A stretch of DNA of 64,000 bases, taken from the NCBI GenBank assembly GCA_051651625.1, contig JBOFSQ010000065.1:124001-188000 (forward strand), in the 5' to 3' direction. The DNA is from JBOFSQ01 sp051651625. GTDB taxonomy: Bacteria > Planctomycetota > Planctomycetia > Pirellulales > Thermoguttaceae. Made by a program: the position numbers and the translations under genes. The notes beneath the pieces were generated by a model. It did no database searches, had not been told where the DNA came from, and saw nothing but the letters and a program-made list of their open reading frames with translations. This document shows positions 25,720 through 34,222 of this stretch, in pieces (positions within the stretch are counted from its first letter, which is position 1; every line of letters starts with the position of its first letter).

Positions 25720-26229
25720 TTGATAGGACATATAGGCCCTATAGGACCTATATGTCCTATGAGAGCGCGATGTTTGCGGTTCGAGGGCGAGGCGACGCCG
25801 CACATATAGGCCCTATAGGACTTATAGGACCTATATGTCCTATGAGAGCGGTGTTTTGGGCGGGCGCGGCGTTGAGCTGCGAGCGAGGGAAACTTTCAGA
25901 GCGGCGCGGGCTGTGAGCGCGGGAAACTTCAGCACGAGGCGACGCCGCACCAATAGGCCCTATAGGACTTATAGGGCCTATATGTCCTATGAGAGCGGTG
26001 TTTTTGGCGGGCGCGGCGTTGAGCTGCGAGCGAGGGCAACTTTCAGAGCGGCGCGGGCTGCGAACGCGGGCGAATTCAGCGCGAGGCGACGCCGCACCAA
26101 TAGGCCCTATAGGACTTATAGGGCCTATACGTCCTATGAGAGCGGCGTTTTTTGGCGGGCGCGGCGTTGAAGCTGCGAGCGCGGGAAACTTTCAGAGCGG
26201 CGCGGGCTGCGAGCGCGGGAAACTTCAAA
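25720..26229. repeat. 147-bp tandem repeat array containing R2
   Basis: Units begin with GAGGCGACGCCGCAC at 25789, 25936 and 26083 (exact 147-bp spacing), preceded by a diverged R2-containing part unit from 25720. Each unit holds an R2 palindrome (GGCCCTATAGGACTTATAGG) then TATGTCCTATGAGAGCGG, followed by a GC-rich half with GCGAGCGAGGGAAACTTTC. No spacer diversity, so it is not CRISPR. The array covers most of 25698-26242. Confidence 0.9.
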
Positions 26230-26242
26230 GGAGACTTCCACG

Positions 26243-26821
26243 ATGCGTGATCAAAAGCAAAATCAAGCACGCGGTTTTATTCCGTTGCACGGTGGTTACA
26301 AAAACTTGCTTGCGTACCAGAAATCACTCGTTGTCTTTGATGCAACCCTCTACTTCTGCGAACACTTCGTAAACAAGCGTTCGCGCACGCATGACCAAAT
26401 GGTTCAAGCGGCACGCAGCGGTAAACAAAATATCGTCGAAGGTAGCCAAACGAGTGGCACGTCAAAAGAAACCGAAATCAAACTCGTAAACGTAGCTCGT
26501 TCCAGTCTCGAAGAACTCCTCGAAGACTACCGCGACTTTCTCCGCACCCACAACGCAACGCTTTGGGACAAAAATTCGAAAGAAGCCCTTTATGTTCGCA
26601 AACTTGGTTCAGTTCCGAGTGCGTGCTACGAAACATACCGTGAGATCATCGAGACACGTCCCGCAGACGTTGTTGCAAACATAATCGTCTGCATAATTTT
26701 CCAAGCGACTTTCTTGCTCGACAAACTCATCCACCGTCTCGAAAACGATTTCGTCACCGAAGGCGGTCTCCGCGAACGCATGACACACGCCCGCATCAAC
26801 CACCGACGTTCAACGCGATAA
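26243..26821 (+). CDS. Four-helix-bundle protein (TIGR04258/S23-like)
   Basis: 192 aa. RGFIPLHGGYKNLLAYQKSLVVFDATLYFCE and DQMVQAARSGKQNIVEGSQTSGTSKETEIKLVNVARSSLEELLEDYRDFL are the hallmark of the four-helix-bundle suffix family related to 23S rRNA intervening-sequence proteins. The function is unknown; relatives bind nucleic acid or stabilise complexes. AAAGGAGACTTCCACG precedes the ATG and lies at the end of the tandem array, so the array forms its 5' region. It is complete and shows no association with reverse transcriptase here. Confidence 0.88.
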   Translation: MRDQKQNQARGFIPLHGGYKNLLAYQKSLVVFDATLYFCEHFVNKRSRTHDQMVQAARSGKQNIVEGSQTSGTSKETEIKLVNVARSSLEELLEDYRDFLRTHNATLWDKNSKEALYVRKLGSVPSACYETYREIIETRPADVVANIIVCIIFQATFLLDKLIHRLENDFVTEGGLRERMTHARINHRRSTR

Positions 26822-26868
26822 GACAGCGGTGCAACCAGCAATCGGTGGGTTTACACCCACCGCACATC

Positions 26869-26937
26869 GGTTCGGCATAGCCGAACCCTCCAAACGCCTA
26901 CGGCGTTGATAACTGGAGGGTTCAGCTATGCCGAACC
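26869..26937. repeat. R3 REPIN-like element, copy 1
   Basis: GGTTCGGCATAGCCGAACC then CTCC, a spacer, GGAG and GGTTCAGCTATGCCGAACC. Each half is a 19-bp palindrome preceded by GGAG on the inner side. The right half supplies GGAGGG and the ATG used by the S41 protease gene. Confidence 0.85.
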
Positions 26938-28355
26938 AGAAACTACCAAATCGCCCCAAATTGACGTTTCCGAACAAGTCTATTATCGTGCCACGCAATT
27001 ACGTCGTTTTTTTGATCAGTGTCGCTCTTGTGTCGCTCGTTTGTGCGACGCAGTTTACGTTTCGTGATCGAATCTTGCTGACGGCGATGCGGCAGATCGA
27101 AGAGACGGCGTTCTACGCGCCGAGCCGCGACGCACTCGTCGAAGGTGCGCTCGCCGGACTCTTTCTGCCGCTGCAAGAAGAACTCGGCGACCACTACTCG
27201 ACGTACATACCGCCGCGTGAGTGTCACGAACAAGAACTGCTCTTCGACAACAAACTCGAAGGAATCGGCGTCTCTCTAACGCAAACGAAGTCGGGAAAGT
27301 TTTGCGTTACCGTCCCGTTTTTCGGCGGCCCCGCAGCGAAGGCAGGGATCGTCGCCGGCGACGTGATCGTTAGCGTTAACGGCGTACCACTCGAAGGACG
27401 CGACATCGACACCGTTTCATCCCTGATTGCTGGCGACCCAAAAACAAACGTAGAACTCGTCGTTCAAACTCGTGACGAGCCACCGAGAACTGTCAACATC
27501 GAACGCGCCGTCGTTCAGTTGCCGACAGTCGAAGGGTACGCAATCAACGACGATGGAACGTCTCTCTTCACACTCCCCGACCACCCGCACATCGGTTACA
27601 TCGCCATCACGAGTTTCACCGACGAGACGCCTTACGATCTGCTCAACGTCTTGGAACAGTTACCGCAGTCAGTGACCGCGCTCATTCTTGACTTGCGTGG
27701 AAATCCGGGTGGTTCACTCACCGGCTCTGCGGCTGTTGCCGACCTTTTTGTCGCTCCGAACTCGCAGTACAAAAACATTGTCACCGTCAATTATCGTGCG
27801 GGGCGCGTGTATGAGAAACGTTCGTTCCCCGCAGACGACGAAGTTGCGTTCGCGCTTCCGATGGCGGTTTTGATCGACCGCGAGAGTGCGAGTGCGTCGG
27901 AGATCGTCGCGGCGGCACTCCAAGATTACAAACGTGCAAGCGTCGTCGGCGAACGGTCATACGGGAAAGGAACTGTGCAAGAAGCGTACCCGTTACCGCT
28001 CGATTCGGGGATGCTCTACTTGACGGTCGCGCAGTATCTTCGTCCGAGCGGTGCAAACATTAATCGCTGGGCTAACTTGAAACCAACCGACGTTTGGGGC
28101 GTCGTCCCCGACGCCGACGGAATCGTTCCGCAGACATCGCAAGATATTTGGCGTGGTGCGCGCGAACGACTTCTGCGTGCGAATCTTTCTGATCCTGCCG
28201 CCGCAATCAAAGCACTCGCCGCCGACACACCAACCCCCGAAGAACTCGCCGAACTCGCCGACCGCGATACGCCAACAAATACCGCCCCCGAAAACACGCC
28301 GTACACTGATCGCGTCCTCGAACGGGCGGTGGAGATTATTGGCGGTGGAAGGTAG
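26928..28355 (+). CDS. S41-family C-terminal processing protease
   Basis: 475 aa, with an N-terminal membrane segment (NYVVFLISVALVSLVCA), a PDZ domain (KAGIVAGDVIVSVNGVPLEG) and an S41 catalytic domain: DLRGNPGG, the SASASE serine region and YGKGTVQ with the general-base Lys. Such proteases process or degrade periplasmic proteins. The ATG at 26928 lies in the right arm of an R3 repeat with GGAGGG 6 bp upstream; residues 1-20 are repeat-derived. GTG 26988, in frame, directly before VPRNYVVFL, may be the ancestral start but has no ribosome-binding site. The C-terminal tail after WANLKPTDVWG is a coiled, acidic extension. Confidence 0.9.
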   Translation: MPNQKLPNRPKLTFPNKSIIVPRNYVVFLISVALVSLVCATQFTFRDRILLTAMRQIEETAFYAPSRDALVEGALAGLFLPLQEELGDHYSTYIPPRECHEQELLFDNKLEGIGVSLTQTKSGKFCVTVPFFGGPAAKAGIVAGDVIVSVNGVPLEGRDIDTVSSLIAGDPKTNVELVVQTRDEPPRTVNIERAVVQLPTVEGYAINDDGTSLFTLPDHPHIGYIAITSFTDETPYDLLNVLEQLPQSVTALILDLRGNPGGSLTGSAAVADLFVAPNSQYKNIVTVNYRAGRVYEKRSFPADDEVAFALPMAVLIDRESASASEIVAAALQDYKRASVVGERSYGKGTVQEAYPLPLDSGMLYLTVAQYLRPSGANINRWANLKPTDVWGVVPDADGIVPQTSQDIWRGARERLLRANLSDPAAAIKALAADTPTPEELAELADRDTPTNTAPENTPYTDRVLERAVEIIGGGR

Positions 28356-28443
28356 GGGAACCATTCACGGTTGATGCCAGTGACCGTCATTCTCGCGTAG
28401 GCGGGAATCCAAATCGCACGGCCCAAGCAGACGCGACAGCGTT

Positions 28444-28656
28444 GCCCCAACGGGGCAGCAAGAGCTTAGCCGTGGGTGAGCGAAGCGAACCCACGGTACG
28501 GAACCCCCAAAATCCAGAAAGCCCCAACGGGGCGCAAGAATTGGAGCAACACCGTCTCTTTCGCCCCGTTGGGGCTACGGATTTTGGCGTGGCCGCGTAC
28601 CGTGGGTTCGCGGAATACCGCTCACCCACGGCTAAGTTCTGTCGCCCCGTTGGGGC
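28444..28656. repeat. R4 nested inverted-repeat element, copy 4
   Basis: Ends GCCCCAACGGGGC and GCCCCGTTGGGGC. The right flank 28657-28700 (GAAAACTCGGACAACCAATG) recurs at 36704 and, inverted, before 101. An R7 copy (28389-28408) and an R1 cluster (28702-28873) with a GTGGTCGGTGGCTAGTGG word complete 28356-28936; the R2 copy is at 28799-28828. Confidence 0.85.
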
Positions 28657-28701
28657 GAAAACTCGGACAACCAATGTTCTCGTGCAAGCGAAACTTTACT
28701 A

Positions 28702-28873
28702 CACGAAGCGTAAGCGAGTGCCAGAAGCAGTGGTCGGTGGCTAGTGGCCAGTGATCAGAACACGAAGCGTAAGCGAGTGAAGTGTAACCCCAACCCCAAT
28801 AGGACATATAGGTCCTATATGACCTATTGAACGCCCCGCACCACGCGGGACACTCGCTTACGCTTCGTGCTCT
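28702..28873. repeat. R1 cluster (3 copies)
   Basis: Copies at 28702-28720 (+, start-clipped), 28758-28779 (+) and 28851-28873 (-). The first two are separated by GTGGTCGGTGGCTAGTGG, an arrangement repeated at 31306-31386. Confidence 0.8.
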
Positions 28874-28936
28874 GACTCGTGTTCTGATTCTCTTGCCACT
28901 TGATTTTTTGCGGGTTGCGGGTAGATTGTCTGCACA

Positions 28937-29944
28937 ATGCAAACTTCGCAAACGTCTTCCCTATTGGCTGGCGGCCCCGTCATTCAGGCGGCACTTTCGG
29001 GTTACTCCGATTTGCCGATGCGGCGACTCGCGCGGCAGTTCGGTGCAGGCGTAACACTCTGCGAAGTCCTGCTCGACAAACTTGTCGTCGAAGTTTCGCA
29101 GCGGAAATCGCGCCTCTACTACGGCATCGACGACGAAGACCACCCGTGCGGCGCGCAACTTATGGGGAGTTCACCAGCGTCGTTCGTTGCCGCTGCGGAA
29201 CGACTCGTAAACGTCGGCTTCGACTTGATCGATCTCAACTTCGCCTGTCCGGTGAAAAAAGTTTTGGGTCGCGGTCGCGGTGGACACCTGTTACGCGACG
29301 TGTCAACCGCACTCGACATCGTTGCCGCTGTCCGCGACGCACTCCCGCCGCATATTCCGGTGACGATAAAACTCCGCAAAGGATTCGATGACACGCCGAC
29401 TTCGCGCGACCAGTTTTTCACGCTGCTCGAAGGCGCAATCGCACGCGGAATCGGCGGCGTCACGCTCCACGGACGAACGGTCGTTCAGCGTTATGAAGGC
29501 GTGAGCGATTGGGATTTTGTCCGCGAAGTTAAGTCGTGGCTTGTCGGGTGCGGCGAACGCGGTGAAAAAATTCCGCTCGTCGGGAGCGGCGATTTGTTTG
29601 ACGAAGAGACGTGTGCGGTACGAATGCGTGAATCGGGCGTTGACGGGATCGCACTAGCGCGCGGCGTTATCGGCAATCCGTGGCTGTTTGAGCGAGTCGT
29701 CGCGCGGCTTCGCGGCGAACCGATTCCGCCACCGCCAACACTCGCGGCGCAGCGTGAGTTAATTGCGTATCACTTCGACTTGGCCGAAAAACTCTACGGC
29801 GAACACCGCGCGACAACGACAATGCGTGCATTCGGCGTGAAGTACGCCGCACTCCATCCAAACACCCCCGAAGTCCGCCGCGCCTTCGCACTCGCCACGT
29901 CAAGACGCGACTGGGAAAACGTGCTCGAAACGTGGTATGTGTGA
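28937..29944 (+). CDS. tRNA-dihydrouridine synthase
   Basis: 335 aa FMN-dependent enzyme reducing uridines in the tRNA D-loop. It has the TIM-barrel start (PVIQAALSGYSDLPMRRLARQFGAG, normally APM-TD), the catalytic Cys at 104 in DLNFACPVKKVLGRGRGG, TIKLRKGFDD and the phosphate-binding GVTLHGRT ... VGSGDLFDEETC ... GVDGIALARGVIGNPWLF. The substrate subtype (DusA/B/C) is not clear; it is nearest DusB by eye. The start follows TTGTCTGCACA and is supported by the family's N-terminus. Confidence 0.92.
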   Translation: MQTSQTSSLLAGGPVIQAALSGYSDLPMRRLARQFGAGVTLCEVLLDKLVVEVSQRKSRLYYGIDDEDHPCGAQLMGSSPASFVAAAERLVNVGFDLIDLNFACPVKKVLGRGRGGHLLRDVSTALDIVAAVRDALPPHIPVTIKLRKGFDDTPTSRDQFFTLLEGAIARGIGGVTLHGRTVVQRYEGVSDWDFVREVKSWLVGCGERGEKIPLVGSGDLFDEETCAVRMRESGVDGIALARGVIGNPWLFERVVARLRGEPIPPPPTLAAQRELIAYHFDLAEKLYGEHRATTTMRAFGVKYAALHPNTPEVRRAFALATSRRDWENVLETWYV

Positions 29945-29998
29945 CCGGCGGGTGTAAACCCGCCGATGGAACTGCCGATTGACGTTGATAGCCCATTT

Positions 29999-30236
29999 GC
30001 CCCGACGGGGCAGCGATTTCAATAACCGGCGGTAAGTGCAGCCGCGATAGCGGCAAGCGCAACCGCCGGTGATGCGACCCAAACTCGCATGCGTCTGTAG
30101 GACGCGACTTGTGTTTCGTATTAACCGTTGTTCAAAGTCGCGTCTTACAGACGCACAATGATGAAGCAGCCGCTACCGTAAGCTGCGCGGAGTACCGCTT
30201 GCATACGGTTATTGAAATCACGTCCCTTGCGGGACG
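29999..30236. repeat. R6 nested inverted-repeat element, copy 1
   Basis: From GCCCCGACGGGGC to GTCCCTTGCGGGAC. Inner pairs: GCGTCTGTAGGACGCGAC with GTCGCGTCTTACAGACGC, AACCGGCGGTAAGTGCAG with its partner, and CCGTAAGCTGCGCGGAGTACCGC. The element at 56304-56539 is the same unit in reverse orientation. It fills most of 29945-30273. Confidence 0.8.
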
Positions 30237-30273
30237 AGGACATGACTTCCGCAATCACCCGCCGCTCGCCTCA

Positions 30274-31296
30274 ATGTACACACCTCATCTTTCTCTCATC
30301 ACGTTTTCCATACTTGTTTCGTTCACGGTTTGTCTCCGCGCCGAGACGTTGCGTGACGCCGATGTTGATCGCGTCGTCGAGCGTGGACTGGATTGGCTTG
30401 CGGCGCGGCAGTCGTCGCGCGGCGGGTGGGACACGCAACAGGAAATGTACCCAACAGCAATGACGGGACTCGCGGGCGTCGCACTCTTGATGGAAGGTTC
30501 GACACCGGTTCACGGCAAGTACGCACCGCAAATTCGCGCCGCGGTAGACTTCTTGCTCGACCGTTCTCGCTCAAGCGGACTTGTCGGCGACGACCGCGAT
30601 GACCGTTACACTTACGGTCACGGTTTTGCGCTTTTGTTTTTGTCGCAGGTACTCGGCGAAGAAGACGACACGCAGCGGCGCGACGAAATCGTTGACGTAA
30701 TCACGCGCGGCGTAGACTTCTGCGGTAAGGCCCAAACTCGTGCGGGCGGCTGGGGGTATGTCAGTGCGAAAGACGGACGCGACTTCGACGAAGGCTCCAC
30801 GACAATCACGCAAGTTCAGGCACTTCGCGGCGCACGCAACGCTGGCATCGCCGTACCGAAAGAGATTATTGACAGTGCCGTCGGTTACATTCACCGGTGC
30901 GCGATAAACGGCGGCAGCGGCGGAATCGCGTACAACATTCACGGCGGCGGCGGACGCCCGCCAATAAGTGCGGCGGCGATAGCGTGTCTATTTAACGCTG
31001 GCGAATACGACGACGCCTTCGTCCCCGCACTTCTGAAATACTGTGACGAACATCTGTTCTCAACGCAAGACAACGGCCACTGGCACTACGCGCAGTATTA
31101 CTTCTCACAAGTCAAGTACCGCGAAGGGGGCGAGGCGTGGGAAAACTACAAAGCGAAAATCTTTCCCGTCCTGATAAGTCAGGCCCAGAGCGACGGGGCG
31201 TGGAATCAATCTTCGTTCGGGTCGGTTTACACAACGTCAATCGCACTTACAATCCTACAACTCGACCGCGCTACGTTACCAATTTACCAGCGGTGA
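30274..31296 (+). CDS. Secreted prenyltransferase/squalene-oxidase-repeat protein
   Basis: 340 aa with a signal peptide (HLSLITFSILVSFTVCLRA). The rest has repeated alpha-alpha toroid units: RGLDWLAARQSSRGGWDTQQ, GVDFCGKAQTRAGGWGYVSA, YGHGFALLFLSQVLG and QSDGAWNQSSFGSVYTTSIALTILQ. The QxxxGGW-type repeats are those of the prenyltransferase/squalene-cyclase fold common in secreted planctomycete proteins. The DxDD or catalytic cyclase motifs are not evident, so enzymatic activity is doubtful. ATG 30274 begins the signal peptide; the longer frame upstream runs through R6. No operon partner is evident. Confidence 0.82.
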   Translation: MYTPHLSLITFSILVSFTVCLRAETLRDADVDRVVERGLDWLAARQSSRGGWDTQQEMYPTAMTGLAGVALLMEGSTPVHGKYAPQIRAAVDFLLDRSRSSGLVGDDRDDRYTYGHGFALLFLSQVLGEEDDTQRRDEIVDVITRGVDFCGKAQTRAGGWGYVSAKDGRDFDEGSTTITQVQALRGARNAGIAVPKEIIDSAVGYIHRCAINGGSGGIAYNIHGGGGRPPISAAAIACLFNAGEYDDAFVPALLKYCDEHLFSTQDNGHWHYAQYYFSQVKYREGGEAWENYKAKIFPVLISQAQSDGAWNQSSFGSVYTTSIALTILQLDRATLPIYQR

Positions 31297-31305
31297 AAAA
31301 AATCA

Positions 31306-31497
31306 GAACACGAAGCGTAAGCGAGTGCCAGAAGCAGTGGTCGGTGGCTAGTGGCCAGTGATCAGAACACGAAGCGTAAGCGAGTGCCCGAATCAGCATC
31401 AGAGCACGAAGCGTAAGCGAGTGCCCGAACCAGCATCAGAACACGAAGCGTAAGCGAGTGCCCGAATCGGCATCAGAACACGAAGCGTAAGCGAGTG
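31306..31497 (+). repeat. R1 array (5 direct copies)
   Basis: Copies at 31306-31327, 31365-31386, 31402-31423, 31439-31460 and 31476-31497, all on the plus strand. The last four are spaced exactly 37 bp, with CCCGAATCAGCATCA-like spacers. This is the longest ordered R1 array; it occupies 31297-31517 ahead of the alcohol dehydrogenase gene. Confidence 0.88.
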
Positions 31498-31517
31498 CCC
31501 GAATCATAACACGCCAA

Positions 31518-32714
31518 ATGTCAACATCACTACTCACAAACAGCGACTTGATCATCCCGTCGCGGGTTGTTTTCGGTTCGTCGCGGCGCGAGCGAATCGG
31601 AACGCTGACCGCCGAACTCGGCAAGACCGCGATCATCATCGACGGACGAAACGACGCCGCGCAAGCGACGTGGCCCGCCGACGAAGTGTGCAAACTGTTC
31701 GCCGCCGCAGGCGTTGAAATCGTCGGCACGGAACGAGTGTCACGCGAGCCGCAAGTCGCAGACATTGATGCGATTACGTCGCGTTATCGCACCGCGCGAT
31801 CAGGATCGTTGGTTCTCGTCGGCATTGGCGGCGGGAGTGCGATTGACGTTGCAAAAGCCGTTGCTGCGATGTTGCCGCAGACGACAAACTCCGTTCTCGA
31901 TTATCTCGAAGGCGTCGGCACCGGTGCAACGCTTGAGGCCGCGCCGCTGCCAATTCTCGCCGTACCAACGACCGCCGGAACCGGTGCGGAAGCGACACGA
32001 AACGCAGTCATCGCGTCGTCAGACAATATGGACGCAAAGTTCAAAAAGAGCTTGCGCGACGACCGTTTGATGCCGCGTACAGTTTTGATCGACCCCGAAC
32101 TTTCGCTCTCGTGTCCGATGATGGTGACGGCGTGTTCGGGGCTAGACGCACTCACGCAACTTGTCGAAAGTTTCGTTGCGAAGCGGCGACAAAAAGTAAC
32201 GTCAGCGATGGCGGCGCACGGGGCGTGGCTGGCAATTAACGCACTCGCGGACCTTGCCGCAAAACCTGATGACATTTCAGCACGCGAGTCGATGGCGGAG
32301 GCGGCGTTTTTGTCGGGAATCTGTCTCACCAATGCCGGACTCGGTATGGCCCACGGTGTCGCTCCTGCACTCGGAATGCACGCCGGCATTTCCCACGGCG
32401 CAGCGTGCGCCGCGATGCTCGCCGCGACAATTCGTACCAACGCCGTCGTCTGTCCCGAACTCTACGCCGAACTCGCTCGCGCCGTGTTCATCGACGCGCA
32501 GAGTCGTAGCGACGCTTCCGTTGTCGCGCGTTTGATCGATTGCGTCGAGAGACTCGTTGCGGCGTGGTCGCTCCCGAACCGACTCCGCGACCTCGGCGTT
32601 CGCCGCGAACAACTCCCAAACATCGCCGCCGACTCGTTCGGCTCAAGCATGAAAGCAAACCCACGCGACCTCACCGTTACCGAACTCAACGAAATTCTTG
32701 CAGAGATTTGGTGA
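31518..32714 (+). CDS. Iron-containing alcohol dehydrogenase family protein
   Basis: 398 aa. The nucleotide-binding GIGGGSAIDVAKAVA, VPTTAGTGAEAT and the metal site give the group III (Fe-type) alcohol dehydrogenase family. Expected metal ligands are D210 (GLDALTQ), H279 (MAHGVAP) and H293 (ISHGAA), the 14-residue spacing matching FucO. The second ligand position, usually His, is Gln214 here, so metal identity or activity may differ. The substrate is unknown. ATG 31518 lies 20 bp after the last R1 copy. Confidence 0.85.
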   Translation: MSTSLLTNSDLIIPSRVVFGSSRRERIGTLTAELGKTAIIIDGRNDAAQATWPADEVCKLFAAAGVEIVGTERVSREPQVADIDAITSRYRTARSGSLVLVGIGGGSAIDVAKAVAAMLPQTTNSVLDYLEGVGTGATLEAAPLPILAVPTTAGTGAEATRNAVIASSDNMDAKFKKSLRDDRLMPRTVLIDPELSLSCPMMVTACSGLDALTQLVESFVAKRRQKVTSAMAAHGAWLAINALADLAAKPDDISARESMAEAAFLSGICLTNAGLGMAHGVAPALGMHAGISHGAACAAMLAATIRTNAVVCPELYAELARAVFIDAQSRSDASVVARLIDCVERLVAAWSLPNRLRDLGVRREQLPNIAADSFGSSMKANPRDLTVTELNEILAEIW

Positions 32715-32731
32715 ATGTGCTGCGCGTGTTC

Positions 32732-32770
32732 TATAGGACATATAGGTCATATAAGACCTATATGTCCTAT
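32732..32770. repeat. R2 palindrome before the LarA-family gene
   Basis: TATAGGACATATAGGTCATA then TAAGACCTATATGTCCTAT, a long imperfect palindrome ending 28 bp before the start codon. Confidence 0.7.
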
Positions 32771-32798
32771 CAAATCAGCCTCTCCCCCCTCACTACCA

Positions 32799-34028
32799 AT
32801 GCAATCATCGCCCATCAATCCATCACCATCTGAAGTCATCGAAACTCTCACGCGCGGTTTGCGTGCGGCGTCGCTGGACGGGAAGCGCGTGCTCGTGTTG
32901 ATCCCCGATAACACGCGAACTTGTCCGATGCCGTTTCTGTTCCGCGAACTCGTTACGATTCTCGAAACGCACGTTGCGCGGCTCGATTTCCTCATCGCAC
33001 TCGGCACGCACCAACCGATGTCAGGCGCCGCCATAAACACGATGCTCGGTGTCACCGCAGACGAACGTCGCGGGCGTTACGCGAAAATCGGAGTCTTCAA
33101 TCACCGCTGGGACAAACCCGAAACGTTCACAAATCTCGGCACGATTCCGCGAGAGCGAATCCGCGAAATCACGTCGGGACTGATGGACTGCGACGTGCCG
33201 ATAGGCGTCAACAAACTCATTCTCGATTACGATCAAATCGTGATTCTTGGGCCGACGTATCCGCACGAAGTCGTCGGGTTTTCAGGCGGCCTCAAGTATT
33301 TCTTTCCGGGGATTTGCTCGTTCGACTTCATCGACTTCTTCCACTGGCTCGGCGCGATGATAACATGCTTTTCCATCATCGGTACGAAGAAAACGCCAGT
33401 GCGCGACGTGATCGACGAGGCGGCAAAACTGCTTCCGCGTCCGGTGCTCAACATCAATTTGGTTGTCGATGATGGTAAACTTGCGGGCGTTTTCATCGGC
33501 GAACCGCGCGAGGCGTGGTCGCACGCCGCCGACCTTTCGTCGCAGCGGCACGTCATCTACAAAGACAAACCGTACAAAACCGTTCTCGGAATCTGTCCCG
33601 AAATGTACGACGAACTCTGGACAGGCGGAAAAGTGATGTACAAACTCGAACCAATCGTTGCAGACGGCGGCGAACTGATTATATACGCGCCGCACATCAA
33701 GGAAGTTTCGCTAACGCATGGAAAGTTGATTGCGCGAATCGGTTATCACGTCCGCGACTATTTTGCGTCACGGATGGACGAATTCGCAGACATCCCACGC
33801 GGAGTGATCGCACACTCAACACACGTTCGCGGACTCGGCACGTTCGCAGGCGGAGTTGAAAAACCACGCATCACCGTGACACTGGCAACGTCAATCCCGC
33901 GCGACGAAACCGAACGACTCAACCTCAATTACCGCGACTGGAAAACTATCGACGTCGCCGCAATGCGCAAACTCGACGACACGCTCGTCGTCGATCACGC
34001 GGGAGAAGTTTTGCATAAACTCAAGTGA
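32799..34028 (+). CDS. LarA-family nickel-pincer racemase-like protein
   Basis: 409 aa, DUF2088/LarA family. The conserved cofactor residues are visible: H71 in GTHQPM, H156 in PHEVVGFSGG, K166 in GGLKYFFPG, where LarA attaches the nickel-pincer nucleotide, and H182 in DFFHW, a Ni ligand. Spacings 10 and 16 from H156 to K166 and H182 equal those of lactate racemase. It would therefore be an enzyme racemising or epimerising a 2-hydroxy acid; the true substrate is open because many LarA homologues act on others. The cofactor synthesis genes larBCE are not in this window. ATG 32799 begins after the R2 repeat. Confidence 0.85.
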   Translation: MQSSPINPSPSEVIETLTRGLRAASLDGKRVLVLIPDNTRTCPMPFLFRELVTILETHVARLDFLIALGTHQPMSGAAINTMLGVTADERRGRYAKIGVFNHRWDKPETFTNLGTIPRERIREITSGLMDCDVPIGVNKLILDYDQIVILGPTYPHEVVGFSGGLKYFFPGICSFDFIDFFHWLGAMITCFSIIGTKKTPVRDVIDEAAKLLPRPVLNINLVVDDGKLAGVFIGEPREAWSHAADLSSQRHVIYKDKPYKTVLGICPEMYDELWTGGKVMYKLEPIVADGGELIIYAPHIKEVSLTHGKLIARIGYHVRDYFASRMDEFADIPRGVIAHSTHVRGLGTFAGGVEKPRITVTLATSIPRDETERLNLNYRDWKTIDVAAMRKLDDTLVVDHAGEVLHKLK

Positions 34029-34080
34029 CCGTTCACGGAGTTTGGCGCGTTGTCGGTCGATGGCGAGTTATGATTCAGGG

Positions 34081-34178
34081 CACTCGCTTACGCTTCGTGT
34101 TCTTATTGACGTAACGTAATCAGAACACGAAGCGTAAGCGAGTGCCAAGTTAATCAGAACACGAAGCGTAAGCGAGTG
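34081..34178. repeat. R1 inverted pair plus one copy
   Basis: 34081-34144 forms a 22-bp perfect stem with a 20-nt loop, near-identical to 20793-20856; a third R1 copy follows at 34157-34178. Confidence 0.8.
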
Positions 34179-34222
34179 CCAAAAAGAACGGACGCAGCGT
34201 CCACGAATTGCAGTGAGGATGG

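Noticed and set aside
25835..26372. Open frames within the 147-bp tandem array (MSYESGVF-type peptides)
   Set aside because: They arise from reading the repeats and are not gene-like; the array itself is reported as a repeat.
26243..26821. Diversity-generating retroelement accessory protein (Avd)
   Set aside because: The protein is a four-helix bundle, but no reverse transcriptase or template/variable repeat pair is present; the family match is to S23/TIGR04258 proteins.
28387..28754. Several 90-100 codon frames over the R4 copies, similar to those at 36-370, 8010-8298 and 16054-16350
   Set aside because: The same peptides (FAPTGRQNLAVGER) appear at every R4 copy, in both directions, with no starts conserved; they are by-products of the repeat.
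31306..31497. CRISPR array
   Set aside because: Repeats are about 21 bp, spacers are nearly identical and there are no cas genes.
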